64,000 nucleotides of DNA from assembly GCF_024707545.1 (NCBI RefSeq), contig NZ_CP062229.1, forward strand, positions 3,825,501 to 3,889,500. The letters are read 5' to 3'. This document shows positions 35,475 through 44,926 of the stretch, in pieces (positions within the stretch are counted from its first letter, which is position 1; every line of letters begins with the position of its first letter). The notes beneath the pieces were generated by a model, which saw nothing but the letters and a program-made list of their open reading frames with translations, was not told the origin of the DNA and did no database searches. Origin of the DNA: Mesorhizobium onobrychidis. GTDB lineage: Bacteria; Pseudomonadota; Alphaproteobacteria; Rhizobiales; Rhizobiaceae. A program made the translations under genes and the position numbers.

Positions 35475-37133
35475 ATGTCGGTTGAAGCGGACGTCTTTGA
35501 CTATGTGATCGTCGGAGCCGGGGCGGGAGGCTGCGTTTCGGCCAATCGTCTGGCGGCTGACGGGACCAATACGGTCTGCCTGCTCGAGGCGGGGCCGGCC
35601 GACAGCAGCATCCTTCTGCACATTCCGGCGGGACTCTACAAGACATCCTCGAATCCGAAATATGCCTGGCAGTTCGAAACGGAGCCTAGTCCGGGGACGG
35701 CCAACCGTTCTATTCCGATGTCGCAGGGCAAGACACTAGGCGGTTCGACCGCAATTAACGGCATGAACTACAACCGCGGCGCGGCTGCGGACTTCGACGA
35801 GTGGGCCCTCCAAGGCAATCGAGGCTGGGGCTACGCCGACGTGCTGCCCTATTTCAAGAGAACCGAGCGGAGGCTTGGGGCATGCGATCCCTTCTACCGC
35901 GGGAAGGACGGACTGCTTCCGGTTACAGACTGCGATTGGCGACATCCACTATGTGATGCATTCATCGAGGCCGCGCTCAATGCCGGTATCCCGCGTAATC
36001 CCGACTACAATGCAGCAAGCCAGGCCGGCGTGGGCTACTATCAGCGCTATATCGACAACGGATGGCGCGTGAGCGCAGCGCGGGCTTTCCTACGGCCGAT
36101 CGCCAGAAAGAAGAACTTGGACATCCGCACGAACGCGCAGGCCACTGCCGTCCTGTTCGAGGGAAAGCGTGCCATCGGCGTTCGATATGCACGAGGAGGG
36201 CCGGGTCATCCCACGAGCTGTGTGAAGGCCCGTCGGGAGGTAATCCTCTCCGCTGGCGCGGCGAACTCACCAAAGCTGCTGCAGCTGTCAGGCGTCGGTG
36301 CTGCGAGTATGCTCTCCGGCCTTGGAATTCCGGTCGTGCACGAATTGCCCGGTGTCGGTGCAAATGTTCAGGACCATTACATCGTCCACCTGATCGCCCG
36401 GGTGGAGGGCATCGAAACGGTCAGCGGACACGGCGTCGCCCTCCTGCGCGAGGCAGCGAAATGGATGCTGGGCCGCCCGAACTTTCTCGCCGTCAGCCCG
36501 TCGCTCGTCTACGGGTTCGCCAACTCGCGGGATCTTCACTCCACCCCGGATATCCAGCTTGACCTTGCCCTGGGCAATTATACCGATCACGGCGCGCGGC
36601 GGTTTCCGGTCATCAAGCTTGGCTACTATCAGTTGCGGCCGAAGAGCATCGGACATGTTCGGGCGGTCTCGGCAGATCCGTTTCAAGCTCCGCTCATCCA
36701 GCCCAACTATCTCGCCGATGATCAGGACCGACAGGTCGTCGTCGACGGCATGAAGACTGTGCAGCAGCTGTTTCGGGCCCCCGAGCTCAGGCGCTACAAC
36801 TGCACGGAAGAGCTTCCCGGCCCGAAAATAACGGACGACGCCGACCGGCTGCAGTTTGCCCGCGAAATCGGGCTGACCGCCTATCATTTGTGCGGATCGT
36901 GCCGGATGGGCCCATCCGACAGTGTTGAATCTGTCGTGGACCACCAGTTGCGGGTCCACGGCCTCAAGGGCCTGCGGGTCGTTGATGCTTCCATCATGCC
37001 CTCCGTTCCCTCCGCCAACACTTCGGCCGCTGTCTTTATGATCGCGGAAAAGGCAGCAGACATGATCCTGGGTCGGCAACCCCTCCCGACACTGGAGCAC
37101 CATGCGCCGGGCCAACCTGCGGCGGCCGAATAG
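35475..37133 (+). CDS. GMC-family FAD oxidoreductase (choline/alcohol dehydrogenase-like)
   Basis: 552 residues, full length. The FAD motif DYVIVGAGAGGCVSANRLA starts at residue 10. GMC signature 1 (GKTLGGSTAINGMNYNRG) and the C-terminal YHLCGSCRMG ... PSVPSANTSAAV segments supply the active-site His and Asn. The family oxidises alcohols or sugars to aldehydes, ketones or lactones with FAD. No signal peptide, so it acts in the cytoplasm. In a polysaccharide locus it may modify a sugar or precursor; its substrate is unknown. Confidence 0.92.
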   Translation: MSVEADVFDYVIVGAGAGGCVSANRLAADGTNTVCLLEAGPADSSILLHIPAGLYKTSSNPKYAWQFETEPSPGTANRSIPMSQGKTLGGSTAINGMNYNRGAAADFDEWALQGNRGWGYADVLPYFKRTERRLGACDPFYRGKDGLLPVTDCDWRHPLCDAFIEAALNAGIPRNPDYNAASQAGVGYYQRYIDNGWRVSAARAFLRPIARKKNLDIRTNAQATAVLFEGKRAIGVRYARGGPGHPTSCVKARREVILSAGAANSPKLLQLSGVGAASMLSGLGIPVVHELPGVGANVQDHYIVHLIARVEGIETVSGHGVALLREAAKWMLGRPNFLAVSPSLVYGFANSRDLHSTPDIQLDLALGNYTDHGARRFPVIKLGYYQLRPKSIGHVRAVSADPFQAPLIQPNYLADDQDRQVVVDGMKTVQQLFRAPELRRYNCTEELPGPKITDDADRLQFAREIGLTAYHLCGSCRMGPSDSVESVVDHQLRVHGLKGLRVVDASIMPSVPSANTSAAVFMIAEKAADMILGRQPLPTLEHHAPGQPAAAE

Positions 37134-37167
37134 TTGAAAGTCGAACGACAACTGCCGGGAGAATTCC

Positions 37168-38328
37168 TTGAAGAGACGTACACTGGTTGCCTCTGAATTC
37201 AATGCGAAGGACCGGGCTCACTTTGCGTTGGCGTATGAGTTTTGCCGCATCGTTGCCGAATGCGAGGATGCCGATCTGATCGCCCCCGGCATCGACAACT
37301 ACCTGACGAGACACTTTCACGCCATCTTGCCAAAGCACGACTCTCACAACGTCCAGCGTGACTTCAACAGACTGACGAGCGCGATTCGCAAAGGGCTAGG
37401 CTTGAGGAACGCACCAACCATGGAGCATGTTCGGCTCACCCAAGACTATGACCTTTTCTTCTTCGTCGCTTGGAGTCCGCAAAGTCTTGTCGAATTGTCT
37501 CGGATCCACGACTGGCGCGGCCGCTGCAAGGTTGCTGTCGCGTATCTGTTCGAACTCTGGTCGAGCACGCTCGAAGAGGACCGCCAATATCTGAAGCTCC
37601 TGGACCAGTTCGACCACGTGTTCCTGTTGCACAGCGCGTGCATACCGCGCCTGCCTCAATACACCCGCACGCCCTGTTCCTTTCTTGCCACGGCGGTCGA
37701 CGGCCTCATTGCAACGCCGTATCTGTCGCCGGTCAAACGCGTGATCGACGTATACTCGATCGGCAACCGAGCCGCGAAGGTACACGGACAGCTTCTGAAG
37801 CTGGCCGAAGAGCGGGACTTCTTCTATCTCTACGACACGCTCGCAAGCACGGATTCCCGGGTCAGGGACTGGCATGAGCATCGGTTGCTGCTCGCCAATA
37901 TTATCAGGCGCACGCGCTATTTCATGGCTTTCAGTCCAGCGGCACTTGCAAACTCCAAGTCCGTCACGGTTGCCGGCGAGCAGGTGCTGCCTGCCCGTCT
38001 CTTCGAAGGGGCCGCGGGCGGCGCCGTCATGCTTGGGACCGCGCCGCAATGCGCCGAATTCGGCGAGCACTTTGACTGGCAAGACGCGGTGATCGAGGTA
38101 TCACCAGGCTCGAGCAGTGTCGCAGACGTAATTGGCGAACTCGACGCAAACCCCCGCCGCACAGAATTGTTGCGCAGAACAAACGCGGTCCGTTGCCTAG
38201 AGATGCACGATTGGGTTTACCGTTGGGAGCACATCCTTGTCACGATCGGAATGGAGCCGTTCCCGCGACTCCATATTCGCAAGTCCCTGCTGCGACAGAT
38301 CGCCGCCGATGCGATGGCGCTCGCCTAG
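37168..38328 (+). CDS. Glycosyltransferase-like protein, GT-B type
   Basis: 386 residues from a TTG at 37168 with GGGAG upstream; no better ATG fits. The N-terminal half reads like a GT-B acceptor domain, and the C-terminal part (LPARLFEGAAGGAVMLGTAP, then FDWQDAVIEV) resembles the Glyco_trans_1_2 domain. This family acts on cell-surface sugars, often with spore-protein-like relatives. It lies 34 bases after the GMC gene and probably forms one transcript with it. Confidence 0.72.
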   Translation: MKRRTLVASEFNAKDRAHFALAYEFCRIVAECEDADLIAPGIDNYLTRHFHAILPKHDSHNVQRDFNRLTSAIRKGLGLRNAPTMEHVRLTQDYDLFFFVAWSPQSLVELSRIHDWRGRCKVAVAYLFELWSSTLEEDRQYLKLLDQFDHVFLLHSACIPRLPQYTRTPCSFLATAVDGLIATPYLSPVKRVIDVYSIGNRAAKVHGQLLKLAEERDFFYLYDTLASTDSRVRDWHEHRLLLANIIRRTRYFMAFSPAALANSKSVTVAGEQVLPARLFEGAAGGAVMLGTAPQCAEFGEHFDWQDAVIEVSPGSSSVADVIGELDANPRRTELLRRTNAVRCLEMHDWVYRWEHILVTIGMEPFPRLHIRKSLLRQIAADAMALA

Positions 38329-38337
38329 ACGATCAGG

Positions 38338-38361
38338 CCCGAAAGTGGAACCGCTTTCGGG
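38338..38361 (+). terminator. Hairpin after the glycosyltransferase gene
   Basis: An eight-pair stem CCCGAAAG / CTTTCGGG with an eight-base loop begins nine bases after the stop. No T run follows, so it may be Rho-dependent, stabilise the 3' end, or be a dispersed palindrome. Confidence 0.5.
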
Positions 38362-38771
38362 TTCGGTGCTCAAACGGTGCTCAAACAATGAGAAAGAGCG
38401 GCAGTTCCGAACCGGTTGCTTCCGTCGGAGCGTCCGCCGCTCCAGTGCTGCGCGCGAGCGCATTTCATTTCCAGGTACTCCGAAGGGCTAACAGGCGCCG
38501 GAAGTGGGCAAGGAGAAGGTCGTGTGTCCACCGGCTCTGCCCTTTGGGGTTAGAGCTTATGCTGAATTGGATTCGCACAGTGTCGCTGCCATTCTCTCAA
38601 CTCCAAGAACCGAGTGCTACCGCAGCCACGGCAATCGAACTTCGCGTGAAGGGGCAATGACCGCAGGCGGCGGATGCAGTCACGCTGGGCATTTCGGCGG
38701 TTTTCAGCCGAGGAGGGGGCGGTCGTCACGACATTGGTGGATGGATGCGGCTTTGAACGCAGGTGAACGTC
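38362..38771. other. Intergenic stretch before the sugar transferase
   Basis: About 410 bases with no believable gene; short open frames lack ribosome sites. It contains a short direct repeat GGTGCTCAAAC at 38367 and 38378. Probably the promoter region of the initiating transferase. Confidence 0.45.
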
Positions 38772-40211
38772 ATGGCACTTCTTCATGAAGACCCCCGTGC
38801 GGGCGCCACGTCAAACGCGCCGCGGTGGAACCTCAAGGGCAATGTTCTTCTGCAGTCGTTTCCGCTTCTCGAGGCAATGTCCGTCGTGCTGCTCAGCATC
38901 GTCTCGGGAATGGTATATGATCTTGTGAGTTTCGGACATTTCGGCGAGTACGGCCGGAACTTCGGGCTCGGTGTTGTTGTAGCCGCCCTTTTTTCGACTT
39001 CCGCATATGCGCGCGGGCTATATCTGAGTTCCGAGCCGCGGTCGCTGGCCTCTCAGATCAAGGAGGTCGTGCTGATCTGGACGGGGGTCTTTCTTTGCCT
39101 GTCGGTTGTGGCGCTTGCACTCAAGGTGGGAGACATGTTTTCGCGCCAAGCCGTCATGCTGTTCTTCGTGACGGGAGTTGGCGGCATCATCTTCGTGCGC
39201 TTGGGCGCCGGACGACTGTTTGCCTCCTTGACCAGGTCGGACATGCTTGCCAAACCGCAAGTAGTGATCGTAACGCAATCGGACGTGCGCGTGCCAAGTG
39301 GCGTAGTCCAGGCAATCGAGGCTTCCGGATGCGACGTCTGCCAAACGATTACATTGCCGGCGGCATCCAGCGAGGGCTCGCTCCTTGAGTGTATGGATAA
39401 GCTCATTGAACATGTGCGTCGGCGTTCTGTCGACGAGATAGTCCTTGCTGTCAGTTGGGCTGACATATCCCTGATTGAGAAAATCACGGCTCACCTTTGC
39501 GTGGTTCCGGTACCCGTAAGGCTCCTTCCGGACCACGTCGTTAGCGCGCTCTTGAAGCGACCTGTCGTCAACCTGGGGGGGACGAGGGCGATAGAACTGC
39601 AACGCGCGCCCCTAACGGCGCCTCAGCTGCTCACGAAGCGGCTCTTCGACCTTGTGCTAACCACTGCCGCCCTTCCATTTCTTCTGCCCCCTCTGGCCGT
39701 TGTAGCGGGGCTGATTGCGCTCGAATCCAGGGGGCCGGTGCTCTTCTGTCAGCGTCGGGCCGGGTTCAATGGCCGCACGTTCAAGATCTATAAGTTCCGA
39801 ACGATGACGATCCTGGAGGACGGGCCTGTTGTCCCTCAAGCCTGCAGGGGCGATCCCCGCGTCACCCGCGTTGGGCGCATATTGAGAAGGTTCAGTATCG
39901 ACGAGATTCCGCAGCTGTGGAACGTGCTGAAGGGCGACATGTCGTTGATAGGCCCACGGCCGCACGCGCTGGCGCATGACAGCGAATACAGCCAGATCAT
40001 CTCTCTCTATCCGGCTCGGCACAAGGTGAAGCCGGGGATCACCGGCTGGGCACAAATAAATGGCTGCCGCGGCGCGACGCCGCATGTCTACATGATGATC
40101 AAGCGTGTCGAACACGATATGTGGTACGTCAACAACTGGTCGGTCTGGCTTGACGTAACGATCCTGCTTCTGACCATCCCCCGCATCTGGACGGGGCGAA
40201 ACGCCTTCTAG
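38772..40211 (+). CDS. Initiating polyprenyl-phosphate sugar phosphotransferase (WcaJ/WbaP-type)
   Basis: 479 residues from the ATG at 38772, which has AGGTG six bases upstream; a GTG nine bases earlier is possible. There are four to five N-terminal membrane helices and a CoA-binding-like middle domain. The catalytic C-terminus is clear: TKRLFDLVLTTAALPFLLPP, FKIYKFRTM, FSIDEIPQLWNVLKGDMS and IGPRPHA. It transfers a sugar phosphate to undecaprenyl phosphate, the first membrane step of the repeat unit. Sugar choice is unknown. Confidence 0.92.
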   Translation: MALLHEDPRAGATSNAPRWNLKGNVLLQSFPLLEAMSVVLLSIVSGMVYDLVSFGHFGEYGRNFGLGVVVAALFSTSAYARGLYLSSEPRSLASQIKEVVLIWTGVFLCLSVVALALKVGDMFSRQAVMLFFVTGVGGIIFVRLGAGRLFASLTRSDMLAKPQVVIVTQSDVRVPSGVVQAIEASGCDVCQTITLPAASSEGSLLECMDKLIEHVRRRSVDEIVLAVSWADISLIEKITAHLCVVPVPVRLLPDHVVSALLKRPVVNLGGTRAIELQRAPLTAPQLLTKRLFDLVLTTAALPFLLPPLAVVAGLIALESRGPVLFCQRRAGFNGRTFKIYKFRTMTILEDGPVVPQACRGDPRVTRVGRILRRFSIDEIPQLWNVLKGDMSLIGPRPHALAHDSEYSQIISLYPARHKVKPGITGWAQINGCRGATPHVYMMIKRVEHDMWYVNNWSVWLDVTILLLTIPRIWTGRNAF

Positions 40212-40563
40212 CCCAACTTTGCCGATTCGAGGCCGCTGGAGGCGATTTTGTGTGGCAAGTGATTGATTTGCAAGGAGTGGCGGCTGGCAGACGACCCCAT
40301 CAATTAACTGCCAAGCGACACCTCACTCGGAAAGAGCGAACCTCTTCTTCGACCCTATCAGTTGAATACGACTTTGGGTGAGGCTCGACACCATGAGATG
40401 TGCGGCTCTACTACCAAAGGCGCTGTTATAGAACATCTGAATGCAAGCGATGATCAGTGCGAAACACAGCGACCGCTCAATGCATAACCTGCGACTTCAA
40501 GCAAAAGTGCCCGCACGGCAACGGCGTTGGCAAGGTACCGCTATGGGAGCGGAGAGGAATGCT
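40212..40563. other. Intergenic stretch
   Basis: About 350 bases without a gene; somewhat less GC-rich. No hairpin with a T run seen. Likely promoter region of the following cassette. Confidence 0.45.
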
Positions 40564-40653
40564 ATGACTCGAGCGATTGACGAAGATCGTGTCTCTCTGG
40601 TCGTGAGTTCCACTCGAATCGAACGATCTCCACGCCCAGACAAACGAGGATGA
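40564..40653 (+). CDS. Possible 29-residue peptide coupled to the PqqD-HprK gene
   Basis: ATG at 40564 with GAGAGGA about seven bases upstream, a strong ribosome site. The peptide begins MTRAIDEDRVSLVVSSTRIE and ends basic. Its stop overlaps the next start as ATGA. It may be a real short peptide, a leader for coupling, or a chance frame. A peptide substrate for the downstream PqqD domain is one possibility, unproven. Confidence 0.4.
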   Translation: MTRAIDEDRVSLVVSSTRIERSPRPDKRG

Positions 40654-41822
40654 CGGCTTCTGTGAGTCCGCAACAAACCCGAACCACTGACCGGACTGCG
40701 GGGCCTCCCCTTGTCGAGTATGCTACGGCGAGGTTAGTTCCCCAAGGGCGGCTTGCATGCATCAAAGGGCAAAATATCCTGCTCAGTTCAACGCAGGGGG
40801 TAGTTTTTGCGCTCAATGACACTGCGGCTGATATCTGGCGCTCGCTTGAAGAAGGCGTGCCGGTCGAGGCTATCTTGGGCGAGATGGCAGCCCGTGGCGT
40901 TGATAGGCAAGAGGCCGATGGCTATGTCGAGGCTGCCCTTCAAGACTGGGAACGGCTCGGCCTAATCCAGCCTGCTCCACCGCCGTGCCCAACCGCAGCT
41001 CATCAATATATCTGCCAGGTCGTTGCTGTTCCAGGCGTGTGTGTGCGCATACTGTATCCGGCGGCCGTCGCCTTTCCGGCCGCGACCGTATTTCAGCATC
41101 TCGAAGTCCGAAACAGGGCCGTCGACGTTCTATTCCATCTGGTTGAGCGTAGGGAGCGGATCCACCTGTTCCGGGATGGCCACTGGACTGATTCCTGTGG
41201 TCGAGACGAGATGCCCATTATGGTCAAAGGGCAACTGCTGGCCGAAGTGCTTGGGCACAGTGAATATGAACTCGCCCTCCATGCGGCGGCGCTTTTCAAG
41301 AACGGCCGCACGCTCCTCCTTTGTGGTAACCCTGGCTCGGGCAAGACGACGCTGACCTTGGCGCTGGTCCACGCGGGGTTTGGCTTCGCGGCAGACGATG
41401 TGACACTTCTCGACTCGGCCGGACAGGGTATCGGCCTTGCTTTTGCGCCTGCAGTCAAATCGGGATCATGGTCCATTCTCGGACAGTATTTCCCCGAACT
41501 CGGCAGGTCTCCGGTTTACCGGCGCCCCGATCGCAGGCGCGTGCGCTTTCTTGTGCCTAAGGATCATGTCCCTCCCGTTCCCCGGCCCGTGGGCTGGGTG
41601 GTCTTGCTCTGTCGGACGCAGGATGCCAAACCTTCCCTGCGGGTGATTGACCCGACCGACATCCTGGGTGGCTTGCTGAACGGTGCCTTTGCGCGGAATA
41701 AAGAGCTAAGCAGCACCGCGTTCGACGTTCTTTGCCAAGTCATCCGATCGGCACAGGGCTTTTGCCTGACCTATGCCAAATTGGATGACGCGTTGGAACT
41801 GCTGAAGGCGGCGTGCCGATGA
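40650..41822 (+). CDS. PqqD-type peptide-binding domain fused to an HPr-kinase-like domain
   Basis: 390 residues. Residues about 25-110 form a PqqD-like winged domain (VFALNDTAADIWRSLEEG). Residues about 200-330 are an HprK-like serine kinase with P-loop CGNPGSGKTTLTLAL near 226-234 and a DDVTLLDSAG segment. PqqD domains bind leader peptides; HprK relatives phosphorylate serine, in some lasso-peptide systems on the peptide itself. Fused, they suggest peptide-directed phosphorylation. It overlaps neighbours at both ends by ATGA. Confidence 0.83.
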   Translation: MTASVSPQQTRTTDRTAGPPLVEYATARLVPQGRLACIKGQNILLSSTQGVVFALNDTAADIWRSLEEGVPVEAILGEMAARGVDRQEADGYVEAALQDWERLGLIQPAPPPCPTAAHQYICQVVAVPGVCVRILYPAAVAFPAATVFQHLEVRNRAVDVLFHLVERRERIHLFRDGHWTDSCGRDEMPIMVKGQLLAEVLGHSEYELALHAAALFKNGRTLLLCGNPGSGKTTLTLALVHAGFGFAADDVTLLDSAGQGIGLAFAPAVKSGSWSILGQYFPELGRSPVYRRPDRRRVRFLVPKDHVPPVPRPVGWVVLLCRTQDAKPSLRVIDPTDILGGLLNGAFARNKELSSTAFDVLCQVIRSAQGFCLTYAKLDDALELLKAACR

Positions 41823-42820
41823 AGCCCACCAGGGATGCGCTCGAGGCCCTGATCGCGGGACTTAGCGGCCGCCTGGTGGTAACGGCCGACTGGCAGGCGG
41901 TAATTGCACTCGCCAACCACACTCTGCTTACGCCCGTCTTGTTCGCCACTCTTGCGCACACGGGCCAGCTTGACCGGCTCCCCGAAGACGTGGGCCAGTA
42001 TCTTCAGTTCATTTACCGCTGCAACCGGGAACGCAATTTGCGCTTGCGCAGGCAGCTGAATGAAGCCGTTGCTGCCCTCAATCAGGGGGGCGTCGTTCCG
42101 GTCCTGCTCAAAGGGGCCGTTCCCTTGTTCCTTTCGTCGACCGGCAGGGTTCCCGACAGGATCATGAGCGATCTCGACTTGGCTGTGGAAACGGCCAAAG
42201 AAGGGGCTGCCCGGGCTTGCCTTGCCAAGCTTGGCTATGCCGAAGTGACGGTCGCAGGTGGCATGGCGCGCCCGCAAGACGTCGGTCTCCTGGAACTCCG
42301 GCCGTACCGGGAGATTGACCGCGAGTCCCCGAGGCTTGCCCGCCGTCACGGCCTTAGGGCGAAAATCCCCGCCCCACAGTCGCGGGCCCTCCACTGGATC
42401 ATGCATGATCTCATCAAGGAGGCGGACTACTGGCGCGGAAGGACCGACTTTCGCCACCTTTATGATCTGGCACGGCTGGCGGAACAGCATAAGCTGGATT
42501 GGGCGGTGCTCCGAACATCCTTGCCCGACCAGAGCGCGCGGAACGCGTTCGATACTCAACTCCTGGCATTGAGTCACTTCTTTGGCGTCAGAGCACCTGC
42601 GCAATATGTGCGGCGCCCATTGGTTCGCTTTCAACACTGGCGGCGTGTCTTCCCCTTGTACCATCCCGTCCTCGGCGTTCCATTGCGCCTGGTCGGCAAT
42701 TCGCTGTGGGGTATGTGGCGACTCCTACATGGCGATGGCTTGGGCCGACGGAGTCCGCTCGACTTTGGACGCCGCGCCACTAGCATCCTCCTTGACGGCG
42801 ATCTCGGGTCAAAAGTGTAG
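41819..42820 (+). CDS. Nucleotidyltransferase-fold protein (PF14907-like)
   Basis: 333 residues. The central part (VVPVLLKGAVPLFL, then DRIMSDLDLAVE) carries the K-G and D-x-D pattern of the uncharacterised nucleotidyltransferase family that recurs beside PqqD/HprK-type genes. DLIKEADYW and a basic C-terminus follow. It probably uses NTP to modify a peptide or sugar, but nobody can tell which from sequence. ATGA overlap with the kinase gene implies a joint role. Confidence 0.78.
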   Translation: MKPTRDALEALIAGLSGRLVVTADWQAVIALANHTLLTPVLFATLAHTGQLDRLPEDVGQYLQFIYRCNRERNLRLRRQLNEAVAALNQGGVVPVLLKGAVPLFLSSTGRVPDRIMSDLDLAVETAKEGAARACLAKLGYAEVTVAGGMARPQDVGLLELRPYREIDRESPRLARRHGLRAKIPAPQSRALHWIMHDLIKEADYWRGRTDFRHLYDLARLAEQHKLDWAVLRTSLPDQSARNAFDTQLLALSHFFGVRAPAQYVRRPLVRFQHWRRVFPLYHPVLGVPLRLVGNSLWGMWRLLHGDGLGRRSPLDFGRRATSILLDGDLGSKV

Positions 42821-42943
42821 TAATACTTAATTTCCTGAATTGTATCTTGATGGCGCGTTGTCTTCACGAGTCGCATATGATAGATTATGTGGTTAGAGTT
42901 GTTATGCTTAGCCTGTTGTTATGCTCATCCGGGAGTACGTTTG

Positions 42944-43183
42944 ATGAAGAGCGGGAAATATTCCAAAGGAAAGACAGATAAACTTGTCCCGGAAGAACAG
43001 GCACGTCGTGAATTTCTAAAGAATGCCGGGCGTTTTGCTGTTGTAACACCTCCATCCATTGCTCTGTTGCTTGGCACGAGCTTGAACTCGCAAGCTATTG
43101 CCGCATCGCATGGCGCACGTCCCGGACATGGATGGGGCAGCAAGAAACGCTTCCACTCTGGTCCTCCTGGCCGCAAGCCTTAG
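42944..43183 (+). CDS. Small Tat-signal protein, candidate substrate of the PqqD-HprK cassette
   Basis: 79 residues from the ATG at 42944 with GGGAG upstream. Residues 21-26 are RREFLK, an exact twin-arginine motif, followed by a hydrophobic run and an AIAAS-type cleavage site near residue 53. The mature piece is only about 26 residues, Gly/His/Lys-rich (HGARPGHGWGSKKRFHSGPP) and has three serines. Similar short RR-FLK proteins occur near PqqD/HprK genes in other alphaproteobacteria. Substrate status is inferred. Confidence 0.7.
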   Translation: MKSGKYSKGKTDKLVPEEQARREFLKNAGRFAVVTPPSIALLLGTSLNSQAIAASHGARPGHGWGSKKRFHSGPPGRKP

Positions 43184-43396
43184 AATGGTTTCTTTGGTCG
43201 TTCTGGCCGATCATAGATGACGCGTAGTCCGGAACGCCTAAGTCGGTTGGAGGCGGCCGTGGAAACGGAAGCGCGCTTCGCCCGACCTTTGCCCCAGCGG
43301 TCATCGATCCTGCCATATTGCCGCGTCTCTGCGGTCTACCCTGATCCCGTCTAAGGAAGGGGTCGACCGCAGGGATGCCAGCAGCCCGGCAAAGGC

Positions 43397-44926
43397 TCAG
43401 TTTTCGCGCATGCCGAGACGGAACGCGTCCGTCAGAGGTTGCGTCAAGTAGGACAGCACGGTCCGCTCGCCGGTAGCAACGATCACCTCCGCCGGCATGC
43501 CGGGCCTAAGTTTCTCGCGGACCTGTTCGGGGAACTGAGAGACCTGCACGGAAACTTTCAACTCGTAGTAGGGCTCACGCGTCACTTCGTCATGGAGCGC
43601 GTCCGCGGCAACGGTCTGCACCTCGCCGATCGCGACCGGCGTCGAGCGAGCCTTGAACGAAGGCAGTCGGATCTCGGCAGGAAGGCCCTCGGCAACATTG
43701 TTGATGTCGACCGGCGACATCTTCGCCGAGACGATCAGAGTGTCGTCATCAGGGACGATCTCCATCAAGGTTTCGCCGGGGCGAACCACGGCTCCTATCG
43801 TGTGTACCTTAAAGCCGACAACGCGCCCGGACCGCGGTGCGCGTATTTCGGTGCGGTTGAGCACGTCATCTGCAACGTGCAGCTTTTCGCCGGCGTCGGC
43901 GAGCTTGGCACTGGTCTCGGCAAACTGTGCCGAGACCTCTTCGATGGCCTCGCGCCCGACTTGCTCGATCTGGAGTCGCGCCTCGCCGATAGTGTGGCGC
44001 TCGCCCGCTATTCCGGCAAGGAAGGCACCAAGCTGACCTTGGAGATCGGCCTGCTGCCGTTTGAGCGCGGTCAGGCGCGTGCCCAGAATGATGCCTTTAT
44101 GGGCTAAGGGCGCCAGCATGTCGTGCTCTTCTGTGATACTCTCGATCTGCAAACGGACAGCCTCGCTTTGGGATTGCACGGCCTCGATCTTCCGTTCGGA
44201 CTGGGCGATGCGCTCCTGCAAAATGGGAACTTCGTTCGTACGGGCCAAGCGGCGCTTGTTGAACAGTCGCAACTGGTCTTCCATCGCGCGCTGGGCCAGG
44301 GGGGCGCTCCCTAGCGTGAGTTCGCGCGGGAAAGTGACCATTTCGGCTCCGTCCAGTTCCGCCTGCAGCCGTGCCTGCTCGGCAAGCAGCGAGAAGACGG
44401 CGGACCTCGCGATTTCGCCCTGCGCCTGCGCCTCGGTGAGATCAAGGCGCACGAGCACCTGACCCTCGGTCACATGTGCGTTGGGCGAGACGAGAATGTC
44501 ACGCACGATACCGCCCGCAAGGTGCTGAACCGCCTTGCGGTCGGTTTCGACCACAACTGTACCCGAAGCGACCACCGCGCTGTCGAGGCTGGCCAGAGAG
44601 GCCCACCCGCCGAGGATGCCGAAGGTCAGCACGACGATGCCAAAGCCCATCCGCGCGGGCTTGCGCCAGTCGCCGGAGAGGTTTGCGTGCGCCGGCTTGT
44701 GGTCTGGGCCGGCAAAATCTAACGGCGCGAAAATCTGCGGGAAGCTAGCTCGAGTCACCCGTCCTGCACGCAAGAGCGCGGAAAGTGTCGGCCCCACCGC
44801 GCTTGTACAAGCGGAGGCAGGGGTCGAGCGGGCCGTCCGCGTCGGGAGCCCGCGAACGCGTGCTATGACTGCAGTCCTTTTCGAGGTGTCAGGCATCATC
44901 ATTATAGGTCTCGACTCGTTATGCAT
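43397..44926 (-). CDS. Type I secretion membrane-fusion protein (HlyD/PrtE family)
   Basis: 509 residues from the ATG at 44926, which overlaps the ABC gene's stop by eight bases. One membrane helix near residue 100 (FGIVVLTFGILGGWASLAS) follows an unusually long, basic N-terminal extension of about 90 residues. The lipoyl-type halves (VQHLAGGIVRDILVSPNAHV, IRAPRSGRVVGFKVHTIGAV) flank a coiled hairpin. It links the inner-membrane ABC exporter to an outer-membrane TolC. No TolC gene is in this operon; the one at 61692 could serve. Confidence 0.92.
   Translation of the reverse strand: MHNESRPIMMMPDTSKRTAVIARVRGLPTRTARSTPASACTSAVGPTLSALLRAGRVTRASFPQIFAPLDFAGPDHKPAHANLSGDWRKPARMGFGIVVLTFGILGGWASLASLDSAVVASGTVVVETDRKAVQHLAGGIVRDILVSPNAHVTEGQVLVRLDLTEAQAQGEIARSAVFSLLAEQARLQAELDGAEMVTFPRELTLGSAPLAQRAMEDQLRLFNKRRLARTNEVPILQERIAQSERKIEAVQSQSEAVRLQIESITEEHDMLAPLAHKGIILGTRLTALKRQQADLQGQLGAFLAGIAGERHTIGEARLQIEQVGREAIEEVSAQFAETSAKLADAGEKLHVADDVLNRTEIRAPRSGRVVGFKVHTIGAVVRPGETLMEIVPDDDTLIVSAKMSPVDINNVAEGLPAEIRLPSFKARSTPVAIGEVQTVAADALHDEVTREPYYELKVSVQVSQFPEQVREKLRPGMPAEVIVATGERTVLSYLTQPLTDAFRLGMREN

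Noticed and set aside
36288..37202. 304-residue minus-strand frame
   Set aside because: Antisense to the GMC oxidoreductase, which carries all family motifs.
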